In this document: positions 45,084 to 52,762 of the stretch, in pieces | Numbering within the stretch: the first letter of the stretch is position 1 | How the letters are laid out: each line of letters starts with the position of its first letter | Assembly: GCA_944321435.1 (NCBI GenBank) | Contig: CALULH010000004.1 | Coordinates: 62,001-126,000, forward strand | DNA length: 64,000 nt | Source: an uncultured Coriobacteriaceae bacterium | GTDB lineage: Bacteria > Actinomycetota > Coriobacteriia > Coriobacteriales > Coriobacteriaceae | Reading direction: 5' to 3' | Notes under the pieces: generated by a model | The model's database searches: none | What the model was told of the DNA's origin: nothing | What the model saw: only the letters and a program-made list of their open reading frames with translations | Position numbers and translations under genes: made by a program

Positions 45084-45178
45084 ACGGCTTGCGGCCGTTG
45101 GGGCGCGGTGCCGTGCGCTGTGCCTCAGCGGGCCGTTTTACCGCGGATGCGCGGCGCCGCTTGACGGCTGAGAGGCGT

Positions 45179-45214
45179 ACGGGAGGGGCGAGCGCGGCTT
45201 GTCCCTCCCGTTTT
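45179..45214 (+). terminator. Terminator after second deglycase gene
   Basis: ACGGGAGGG (45179-45187) has a perfect inverse at 45203-45211, ending in TTTT. It separates the PTS operon from the HAD gene. Confidence 0.85.
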
Positions 45215-45293
45215 GCATACCGTGCGCGCGCCGTAGCAGAGGTTCTTCTTATCCTGAGCACGGACATGGGCGACAAGCGAGAGGGGCGGGCGC

Positions 45294-45929
45294 ATGATCA
45301 AGGCGGTCCTGTTCGACATGGATGGCGTGCTGGTCGATACCGAGTGGTTCTACAACCGTCGCCGTGTGGCATACCTTGAAACGCAGGGCTTTACGTTCGA
45401 AGAAATCCCCGATCTTTCGGGTTCCAATGAAAAGGCCATCTGGGAGTACTTTGTGCCAGACGATCCCGTGCGGCGCGAGCGGCTGCGCCGTGGGTACGGC
45501 GCCTACCAAAAGGAGCATCCCGTTCCATACGACCAGCTGCTTAATCCGCAGACAAGGCAGGTGTTCGAGCGTTTGAAGGCATGCGGGTACCGCACGGCGA
45601 TCGCGTCGTCTTCTTACGAGGAGCTTATCCAGGAGCTCATTGATGTCGCGGGCATTCGGCCGTTCGTTGACTTTTCCATCAGCGGTCATCAGTGCACGGC
45701 GTTCAAGCCGTCGCCCGAAATCTACCTGCGCGCCATGATCGCCCTGGGGGTCACGGAGCGCGAGTGTGTCGTGGTGGAAGATTCGCCGTTGGGCATTGCG
45801 GCCGGTAAAGCGGCAGGCGCTGTGGTTTTGGCGTTGCGCCCCCGTCCAGGCGTTGTCCTGGATCAGTCCCGTGCCGATGCGGTGATAGACACGTTGGGCG
45901 GCGTGTTTGACTTCCTGCCTGCTTCTTGA
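45294..45929 (+). CDS. HAD-family phosphatase / phosphoglucomutase-like
   Basis: A 211-residue HAD hydrolase, subfamily of beta-phosphoglucomutase and YqaB-type sugar phosphatases. Motif I DMDGVLVDTE (8-17, nucleophile Asp8), Ser in SSSYEE, Lys in FKPSPEIY and motif IV VEDSPLGI are intact. In this place it may handle sugar phosphates released by the deglycases. It follows a terminator, so its level may be set apart from the PTS operon. Confidence 0.88.
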   Translation: MIKAVLFDMDGVLVDTEWFYNRRRVAYLETQGFTFEEIPDLSGSNEKAIWEYFVPDDPVRRERLRRGYGAYQKEHPVPYDQLLNPQTRQVFERLKACGYRTAIASSSYEELIQELIDVAGIRPFVDFSISGHQCTAFKPSPEIYLRAMIALGVTERECVVVEDSPLGIAAGKAAGAVVLALRPRPGVVLDQSRADAVIDTLGGVFDFLPAS

Positions 45930-46000
45930 GAAGGCCTGCTTGGCCTTGTGCTGCAACGGCAGGTGCACGGCGTCGCTTTCGTAGCTGCTTTTATGCATAA

Positions 46001-46013
46001 CGTCTATAATGTG
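46001..46013 (+). promoter_or_regulatory. -10 box and partial operator of the GntR gene
   Basis: CGTCTATAATGTG contains TATAAT (46005-46010) and matches the core of the dyads at 39985 and 41232. No good -35 box is seen. It lies 100 bases before the GntR start, so the regulator probably controls itself. Confidence 0.6.
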
Positions 46014-46113
46014 ATGCGGTTTGTCTCGGCGTGCGGATCCGCTTTACCGCGCGTCGGGGTCTGCAACGAGAGCGTATGGGCGCGTTGAGGGACGGATAGG
46101 GACAGGCACGGCG

Positions 46114-46833
46114 ATGAGCGGCAAGAGCACACCTCTTTATCAGCAGATCTTCGAGGATATCAAAGCTTCGATCGAGAACGGCAGGTACGTGCCGCAGCAG
46201 CGGATTCCTTCCGAGCCGGAGCTCTCAGAAGAGTACGGGGTGAGCCGCATCACCGTACGACGCGCCATTGAGGAGCTGTGCGCCGACGGTTACCTGGTCA
46301 AGCAGCAGGGGCGCGGGACCTTTGTGAGCACGCCCCATATCAATCGCAGGCTGCTGCAAACCACGGCGGCCCAGAGCTTCAGCTCCGTGTGCCGCGAGAA
46401 CGGAATGGAGCCTGGCGCGCGTCTGGTGAATCGGCAGATCGTTCCCGCTCGTCCCGATGAAGCCGGTTTTCTGCAGCTGGACGAGGGCGCGCTTCTTCTG
46501 TACATTCAGCGCGTGCGCACCGCCGACGGTCAGCCCATCTTTGAGGAAAACGTTTTTCTCCCGTACGAGGGCTACCAGGTCCTCCTCAGTGACCCTCTCG
46601 ATAACGTATCGCTGTTCGATGCCATCGAGCGCGTGGGCGGCAGGCGACCGGCTAAGACGCGGCGCCGTACTATCGAGGCGGTGCGCGCCACGTCGGAGCA
46701 GGCGGGCGAGCTGGCCATTTCACTGTATGATCCCTTGCTGTACCTCAACGTTTACTTTTCCGATGAGGCCGATGTGCCGGTGTGCATTGGTCGCCAGTAC
46801 TACGTGGGCAGCCGTTATCGCTTTGAGTCGTAG
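46114..46833 (+). CDS. GntR/UTRA regulator of the deglycase locus
   Basis: A 239-residue HutC-type regulator: GntR winged helix (residues 6-75, PSEPELSEEYGVSRITVRRAIEEL) and UTRA effector domain (95-235). It closes the sugar-amine locus and is the natural candidate to bind the CTATAATG dyads. The effector could be fructoselysine-6-phosphate or a related phospho-sugar amine. ATG 46114 has a weak ribosome site (GACAGG). Confidence 0.9.
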   Translation: MSGKSTPLYQQIFEDIKASIENGRYVPQQRIPSEPELSEEYGVSRITVRRAIEELCADGYLVKQQGRGTFVSTPHINRRLLQTTAAQSFSSVCRENGMEPGARLVNRQIVPARPDEAGFLQLDEGALLLYIQRVRTADGQPIFEENVFLPYEGYQVLLSDPLDNVSLFDAIERVGGRRPAKTRRRTIEAVRATSEQAGELAISLYDPLLYLNVYFSDEADVPVCIGRQYYVGSRYRFES

Positions 46834-46943
46834 GCGGCGCTCGGCTTCTGCCGGGCTTTTGCCGCGCCGTCCGTTTCCCGCTGTCCGCGCGCGGCGGTAG
46901 AATGGTCCCCAACGCACATTCGGCGGCAGGGGAGGAAGGCCGC

Positions 46944-48971
46944 ATGCAGGCAAGCCCGCTCGACGTTCTCAAACGCTATTTTGGTTACGACGCGTTCCGT
47001 CCGGGGCAGGAGGCCCTGGTGGGGGCCATTCTGGCTGGGCGCGACGTGCTGGGCGTCATGCCCACGGGTGCGGGCAAGTCCGTCTGCTATCAGGTGCCGG
47101 CGCTGGCGCTTGCCGAGGAGGCCGATCAAGGCGAGAAGACCGCCGTCGATGACGCGAACTTGGGGGCGTCGGTCCCCGCCACGCTCACGCTCGTCATCTC
47201 CCCGCTCGTCTCGCTTATGGGCGACCAGGTCCGCGCGCTCAAGGAGGCCGGCGCCCGGCCGGCGTACTTTAACTCAACCCTCACGCCCCGCCAGCAGGAC
47301 GTGGTGCTCGAGCGTGCCCGCCGCGGCTGGTACCAGATCATGTACGTGGCGCCGGAGCGCCTGCAGGACCCGCGTTTCCAGGCGTTTGCCGCTACGGTGC
47401 GCATCCCGCTTGTCGCCGTGGACGAGGCCCACTGCGTGAGCCAGTGGGGTCAGGACTTCCGCCCGTCTTACACAGCCATCGCGGCGTTTATCGCCCAGCT
47501 GCCGCAACGCCCCGTGGTGGCCGCCTTCACAGCAACGGCCACCGCCCGCGTGCGCGAGGACATTGTGCGCATTCTGGAGCTCAATGACCCGTTTACGCTG
47601 GTAACGGGCTTCGACAGGCCGAATCTCTACTTTGGCGTGGAGGAGCTGGGGGACAACGCCAAGACCGCGCGCGTGCTGGCCTACGTGCGCCAGCGCCCGG
47701 CCGAGTCGGGCGTGGTGTACTGCTCCACGCGCAAGGCGGTCGATGCGCTGTGGGAGGAGCTCTGCCGCGAGGGCGTGCGCGCCGCGCGTTACCACGCGGG
47801 CCTGCCCGCTGCCGAGCGTTCGGCCATGCAGCAGGCTTTTGTGGTCGACGACTGCCCGGTGATGGTGGCCACCAACGCCTTCGGCATGGGTATCGACAAG
47901 TCCAACGTACGCTACGTGATCCACTACAACCTGCCCGAGAGCATAGAGGCCTACTACCAGGAGGCCGGACGCGCCGGGCGCGACGGCGAGCCCGCGCAGT
48001 GCATCCTGCTGTGGAACGGCCACGACTTGGCCATCCGCCGCTACCTTATCGACCAGACCGAGCCCCACGGCGGTGCCGCCGAGGACGCCGACGCGTTGAC
48101 CGAGGAGCAGCTGGCCCAGGCGCGCGCCAACCGTTATCGGCTGCTGAAGCTCATGGAGGGTTACTGCCGTACGGCGGGCTGCCTGCGCGGCTACATGCTG
48201 CGCTACTTTGGCGAGGATGTGGATACGGCGGGTGCTGAGGGCCCTGTTGGAGATCCCGGTGCCGCGGGGAGCGCGCCTGTCGGGTATCGCTGCGGTAACT
48301 GCTCCAATTGCCTGGGCACGTTTGAGGAAGTGGACGTAACGCCGCTGGCGCAGGCCATCGTGCGGTGCGTGGGCGAGATGGGCGGCCGGTTTGGCAAGAC
48401 GCGCGTGGTCGAGGTGCTGCGCGGGTCCGAGAGCGAGCAGGTATTGCACGCCCATCTGGACGATCTTCCCAGCTACGGTACGGTGCGCGAATCGGCAGCC
48501 CAGGTGCGCGCGGTGATGGACCAGCTTGCGGGCCGCGGTTTTATCTCTGTGTCGGACGGGCGCTACCCGGTGGTGGGGCTGGGCCCCCGCGCGGCCGAGG
48601 CGCAGCAGGCGGGCTTCAGCTTTGCGCTGAAGAGCTCGCGCAAGCAGGACGCCCGTGCGGCGGCCAGGGCGGCGCGCGCCCGTGTGGACGCCCTGCTGGG
48701 CACCGACGACGCCAAGCGCGACCGCCCCGGCGTGGACGCGGAGCTCTTCGAGGAGCTGCGCGCCCTGCGCAAGGAGCTTGCCGACGAGGCCCAGGTGCCG
48801 CCCTACGTGGTGTTCTCGGACGCGGCGCTGCGCGCCATGTGCCGCCGCCGGCCCGCTACCGACGAGGAGTTCCTGGCCGTGCCGGGCGTGGGCGAGAAGA
48901 AGCTCGCGCGCTACGGCGAGACCTTCATGGCCGCCATTGCCCAATACGAGGACGGCGTGCGCGCGGAATAG
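46944..48971 (+). CDS. recQ: ATP-dependent DNA helicase RecQ
   Basis: A 675-residue RecQ 3'-5' helicase. Walker A is MPTGAGKS (39-46), DEAH lies in VAVDEAHCVSQWGQDFRP, the RecQ zinc Cys set is in CRTAGCLRGYML and YRCGNCSNCLG, and an HRDC domain ends the protein (about 590-665). Two Ala/Gly-rich insertions, one after the Walker A helix (about 57-70) and one inside the zinc domain, are extra relative to E. coli RecQ. GGGGAGGAAGG precedes ATG 46944. Confidence 0.95.
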   Translation: MQASPLDVLKRYFGYDAFRPGQEALVGAILAGRDVLGVMPTGAGKSVCYQVPALALAEEADQGEKTAVDDANLGASVPATLTLVISPLVSLMGDQVRALKEAGARPAYFNSTLTPRQQDVVLERARRGWYQIMYVAPERLQDPRFQAFAATVRIPLVAVDEAHCVSQWGQDFRPSYTAIAAFIAQLPQRPVVAAFTATATARVREDIVRILELNDPFTLVTGFDRPNLYFGVEELGDNAKTARVLAYVRQRPAESGVVYCSTRKAVDALWEELCREGVRAARYHAGLPAAERSAMQQAFVVDDCPVMVATNAFGMGIDKSNVRYVIHYNLPESIEAYYQEAGRAGRDGEPAQCILLWNGHDLAIRRYLIDQTEPHGGAAEDADALTEEQLAQARANRYRLLKLMEGYCRTAGCLRGYMLRYFGEDVDTAGAEGPVGDPGAAGSAPVGYRCGNCSNCLGTFEEVDVTPLAQAIVRCVGEMGGRFGKTRVVEVLRGSESEQVLHAHLDDLPSYGTVRESAAQVRAVMDQLAGRGFISVSDGRYPVVGLGPRAAEAQQAGFSFALKSSRKQDARAAARAARARVDALLGTDDAKRDRPGVDAELFEELRALRKELADEAQVPPYVVFSDAALRAMCRRRPATDEEFLAVPGVGEKKLARYGETFMAAIAQYEDGVRAE

Positions 48972-49130
48972 GCAGATCGAGGGCGCCGGCGGCGCTCTGC
49001 TCACAGACGAGGACGGCGCGCGCGGAGTAGCGCGTGTCTGGTTGCGGCTAAGTTGGCTCCCCGGCCGTTTTCTCTCGTCGTGCGCAAGGCGTGCCCTCGT
49101 TGGGCGAATATGTTGCCCCGTTCGGCTGCG

Positions 49131-49420
49131 GTGCTCGAAATGCACGCTCATACGACCCTCGCGGGCGAGAACGGCGTTCATACGAACGCAAGCGGCGAGA
49201 ATCGCGCTCATACGACATGCGGGGGCGAGAACCGCGCTCATACGAAGAGGATGCCTGCTCGGTGCGCCTCTCGGAGCGCATTATGTGCTTATCGCACGAT
49301 CAAGGACGACGCACGATGGTATGTCTTGGACGGTGTCGGGCGTGCGCGCGAAAACCGCAGTCGTACGAACGCGTTTCTCGCCCGCCCGGCTCGTATGAGC
49401 GCGCTTCTCGCTCAGATGGG
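49131..49420. repeat. 30-bp repeat array with direct and inverted units
   Basis: Four direct units of exactly 30 bases start at 49131, 49161, 49191 and 49221; the last three share GGCGAGAA and all share CTCATACGA or TTCATACGA. After 110 bases two units run in the opposite sense (49361-49390, 49391-49420), reading TCGTA.GA.CGCG.TTCTCGC. The two halves can pair. The remainder of the 519-base recQ-pth2 gap shows no gene with a ribosome site. Confidence 0.88.
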
Positions 49421-49490
49421 TGCCCTTTCCGGGGCGCCGCTGCGGGTGCTTCGCTACAATGTGCGGGTAAACAAGACGGAAGGGGCTGGC

Positions 49491-50171
49491 ATGAAGGGTC
49501 ATTACCAGGCAAAGCAGGTTATCGTGGTACGGCGCGATCTCAAAATGCGCAAGGGCAAGATCGCCGCTCAGGCGGGGCATGCCTGCGTTGAGGCCGTGCT
49601 GGAGGCGCTGGTGCGCGACAACCGCCTGCAGGACGTGCGCGTTGAGGACGGCTGGGTGCACTTGGCGCAGGCGGAGCCGGCGGCTTCCGAGCCTGCGCCG
49701 GCGGACGCGTCGGACGATAAGGGCAAGGGCATGGGCCCGCTCGCGTACCTTGCCATGGGCATGTTTGGCCGCAGCATGGTGGACGACCAGATGGCCGCGC
49801 ATGCGGCGCGCGCGCAGGGCGCCGGGACGCGCGTGACGCCGGCGGGCGCAGATGCCGGCCAGCAAGTCGCGCCTGCGGCGGCAAGCGCCGCTTCGGAGGC
49901 AGCCGGCACGGGCACCGATGACGTTCCCGCCGTATCGCCCTTGCAAGCTTGGTTCGACGCGGGCGTAGCCAAGATCTGCGTCTACGTGGACTCCGAGGAC
50001 GAGCTTCTCGATCTGGCCCAGCGGGGCCGTGACAAGGGCTTCATCGTGGCTCTCGTGCGCGATGCCGGCCACACCGAGTTCCACGGCGAACCCACTTACA
50101 CGTGTTTGGCCTTCGAGCCGCTCTATCCTGCGCAGATCGACCCGCTCACCGGCAAGCTCCCACTCTACTAA
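49491..50171 (+). CDS. Peptidyl-tRNA hydrolase 2 family protein with large insertion
   Basis: A 226-residue protein whose ends form a PTH2 domain: residues 8-41 (VIVVRRDLKMRKGKIAAQAGHA) and 150-226 (LQAWFDAGVAKICVYVD, RDAGHTEF, DPLTGKLPLY). PTH2 frees tRNA from stalled peptidyl-tRNA. The normal domain is about 115 residues; here about 107 residues of Ala-rich, partly hydrophobic sequence (42-148) split it at the first helix. AGGGG precedes ATG 49491. Whether it still hydrolyses peptidyl-tRNA is open. Confidence 0.82.
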   Translation: MKGHYQAKQVIVVRRDLKMRKGKIAAQAGHACVEAVLEALVRDNRLQDVRVEDGWVHLAQAEPAASEPAPADASDDKGKGMGPLAYLAMGMFGRSMVDDQMAAHAARAQGAGTRVTPAGADAGQQVAPAAASAASEAAGTGTDDVPAVSPLQAWFDAGVAKICVYVDSEDELLDLAQRGRDKGFIVALVRDAGHTEFHGEPTYTCLAFEPLYPAQIDPLTGKLPLY

Positions 50172-50214
50172 GTATACTGTTCAGGGTTCAGGGGCTTGCG
50201 GCGGGGGAGGGCGC

Positions 50215-51456
50215 ATGGCTGGTTCATCGGCGGCAGTTCCGGCACAGGGTTCGGACGCCCGGGCGAGAAAGGCGGGCGGGGCCTCGCCCAAAGCCTGCAT
50301 AGCGCTACTCGTGGCGCTGGGCTTTGCGCTTGGCTGCACGGAGTTCGTGGTTATCGGCATTGAGCCCGAGATCGCGGACGCCTTAGGCGTCAGCCTCTCG
50401 CAGGCCGGCCAGCTCATCAGCTTCTTCTCTATCGCCTACGCGGTGCTCACGCCAGTGCTCGCGCTCACCACGGGGCGCTTCCGCCGCTTCAACCTGCTCG
50501 TGGTCTACACCGTTATTCTCAACATCGGCAACCTGCTGTCGGTGCTGGCCGGCTCGTTTGAGATGCTGCTCGTCTCGCGCGTGGTTATCGGATCGGTGTC
50601 GGGCGCGCTTCTCGCCATAGGGGTCACCTACATTCCTGAGCTCGTGCCGCACAAGCAGGTTTCCATGACCATTTCCGTCACCTACGCCGCTTTCTCGGTG
50701 GCCATGGTGGTTTCCACTTCGGCCGGCAAGATGATCGCCGACGCGCTCGATTGGCATGCTGCCATCGTCATCGCCTTTGCCCTGACGCTTGCCATCAGCG
50801 CGGCCTTGGTGGTTGCGTTGCCGCGCACCGGTAAGAACGACGTTCCCGCCACCATTGGCGACCAGTTGCAGATGCTGCTGGATTCCCGCGCGCTGTCCGG
50901 CATCGCCATCTTCATCTTCGGCGTGGGGTCGGTCTACGTGTTCTACGCCTACGTGACGCCGTATCTGCAGGACGTTCTGGGTCTCAGCTCCGTAGCCGCC
51001 AGCATGGCGCTCATGGCGTACGGCGTGATGTGTCTCATCTCCAACATCCTTTCCGGCATCCTCGACACGCGCTTGGGCATCAAGGGCCTGATCCCGACGT
51101 TCTTGGTCCAGGCCGCGCTGCTGGTGGGCCTGTACCTGGCGGGTTCAGCCACCGTACCGGCGCTTGCGTGCATCATGGCCATCGGCGTCACCATGTACCT
51201 GGTTTCCACGCCTTGCGTTTCCATGTTCATGGACACGGCTGCGCGCGACTACCCCAAGGCCATGACGCTGGCCACCTCGCTGGAGCCCATGGCCTTCAAC
51301 ATGGGTATCTCCTTTGGCACAGCGGTGGGCGGCGTGGTGGTGGCCGACCTTGGCATGCAGTCGGCCGGTCTGGTGGGTGCCGCCTTCTCCGTGGCGGCCT
51401 GCCTGCTCACGATAAACGCCGCGCGCCTGGTGGCCCGCAAGCGCAAGGCTGCGTAG
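50215..51456 (+). CDS. MFS transporter (DHA1/AraJ-like)
   Basis: A 413-residue twelve-helix major facilitator. The opening LGCTEFVVIGIEPEIADALGVSLSQAGQLIS and the RVVIGSVSGALLAIG helix place it with arabinose-efflux/drug-exporter-like proteins (AraJ/PbuE type). The N-terminal 25 residues are a low-complexity tail carrying the repeated GGGCGAGAA word. GGGAGG lies four bases before ATG 50215. The substrate is unknown. Confidence 0.88.
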   Translation: MAGSSAAVPAQGSDARARKAGGASPKACIALLVALGFALGCTEFVVIGIEPEIADALGVSLSQAGQLISFFSIAYAVLTPVLALTTGRFRRFNLLVVYTVILNIGNLLSVLAGSFEMLLVSRVVIGSVSGALLAIGVTYIPELVPHKQVSMTISVTYAAFSVAMVVSTSAGKMIADALDWHAAIVIAFALTLAISAALVVALPRTGKNDVPATIGDQLQMLLDSRALSGIAIFIFGVGSVYVFYAYVTPYLQDVLGLSSVAASMALMAYGVMCLISNILSGILDTRLGIKGLIPTFLVQAALLVGLYLAGSATVPALACIMAIGVTMYLVSTPCVSMFMDTAARDYPKAMTLATSLEPMAFNMGISFGTAVGGVVVADLGMQSAGLVGAAFSVAACLLTINAARLVARKRKAA

Positions 51457-51746
51457 TGGCGGCTGAACCGGCCGTATCTTGCTGTGCCATGGTATGTTTC
51501 CCAGCCGTTGTCGTCACTTGATACGTTTGCGCGGTAATCGCTGCCACGCCACATCCGCTGTTTGCTAATGATGCAATTACTATCATGCTAGTAAACGCGC
51601 CCTCCCGGCGTTTCGCGTTTGCGCTGGTGGCTGAAATGCCGTTTCGTCTCTGCGCGCACAGCAGCTCGGATGCGGTATGGTAGGCTGCGGACGCATTGGG
51701 GCGCGGCGGCTCTGCAGTTGTCGCGCCGTGGGCAAAGGAGCAGATC

Positions 51747-52631
51747 ATGGGCAGCCGACGCGCCGTCTCGTCCGAGGCAACCGCGCTTATCCAGCAGAAT
51801 CCCACCCTCGCGCTTATCGAGCGGCGCTCGTCAACGCGGCTGTTCGTCGACAAGGCCACTTCGGCCGGCCAGATCACGGAGGCCCAGCGCACTGCCGTGC
51901 TGCACGCCGCCAGCCGCGCACCCAGCGCCGGCGCCATGATGCTCTACTCCGTCATCAGCATCCAGTGCCAGGAAACCCTCGACGAGCTGGCGCGCCTCTG
52001 CGACGACCAGCCCTTCATAGCCACCGCCCCGTGGGCGCTCGTCTTCGTGGCGGACTACTGCAAGTGGATCGATCTGTTCTGCCATACCGGCTGCTTCGAG
52101 CTTGACCAGGTGGGGCCCGCCGGTCATCGTCCCGAACCCGGCAGCGGCGAGCTCCTGTTGGCGGCGCAGGATGCGATGGCCGCCGCGCAGACGGCCGTCA
52201 TCGCGGCCGAGGCCGTGGGCCTGGGCAGCTGCTATATAGGCGATATCTTGGAGAACGCCGAGCGGATGGCTGCCCTTCTCGACCTGCCCAAGCACACGGT
52301 TCCGCTGTCCATGCTGGTGCTGGGCGTGCCTGCCAAGGGCCGCCCGCAGACGCCGCACCCCACGGAGAACCTGGTGATGGACGAGAAGTACCGCCGGGCC
52401 GGATGCGAGTGCGTGCGGGCGGATACCGACTGCAACCTGCTGGACTGCCAGGCGGCTGAACAGGACCGCCTGTTCCGCCCACACGGTGCGGCACGCGGCG
52501 AGCAGCCCGGCGCTCGCGTGCGCGACCTTTACGTTCGCAAGCACACGTCGGACTTCATGGCCGAGATGTGCCGTTCGGCCGACGCCTGGTTGGAAAACTG
52601 GACGGGAGAGAAGCCCCTGCGCGAGGATTAG
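51747..52631 (+). CDS. Nitroreductase family protein
   Basis: A 294-residue FMN-dependent nitroreductase-fold protein. RRSSTRLFVDK and HAASRAPSAGAMM contact flavin; GLGSCYIGDILENAERMAALLDLP and MLVLGVPAKGRPQ complete the core by about residue 215. The last 80 residues, with several Cys (CECVRADTDCNLLDC), extend past the usual end and may bind a metal or partner. AAAGGAG is seven bases before ATG 51747. A small dyad TACTA/TAGTA upstream (near 51577-51592) may be regulatory. Confidence 0.88.
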   Translation: MGSRRAVSSEATALIQQNPTLALIERRSSTRLFVDKATSAGQITEAQRTAVLHAASRAPSAGAMMLYSVISIQCQETLDELARLCDDQPFIATAPWALVFVADYCKWIDLFCHTGCFELDQVGPAGHRPEPGSGELLLAAQDAMAAAQTAVIAAEAVGLGSCYIGDILENAERMAALLDLPKHTVPLSMLVLGVPAKGRPQTPHPTENLVMDEKYRRAGCECVRADTDCNLLDCQAAEQDRLFRPHGAARGEQPGARVRDLYVRKHTSDFMAEMCRSADAWLENWTGEKPLRED

Positions 52632-52762
52632 CCGCCGCATATCCTCTTTTCGCGCAGCGCTCCTCCGCTGCCCGGCGTGTCGGCGTCGTTCCCGTATCAT
52701 GGAGCGCGGATAAAGCCGCGGTCCGTACGCCGGTCCGCTGATACCGCATGCCGAGGAGCATC

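Noticed and set aside
49131-49420. Possible CRISPR array
   Set aside because: Units are 30 bases in total with fewer than ten variable bases, so there are no real spacers, and no cas gene is near.
48971-49490. N-terminal extension of the Pth2-like protein through the repeat array
   Set aside because: The frame is open from 49053, but PTH2 homology starts at the ATG 49491, which has its own AGGGG ribosome site.
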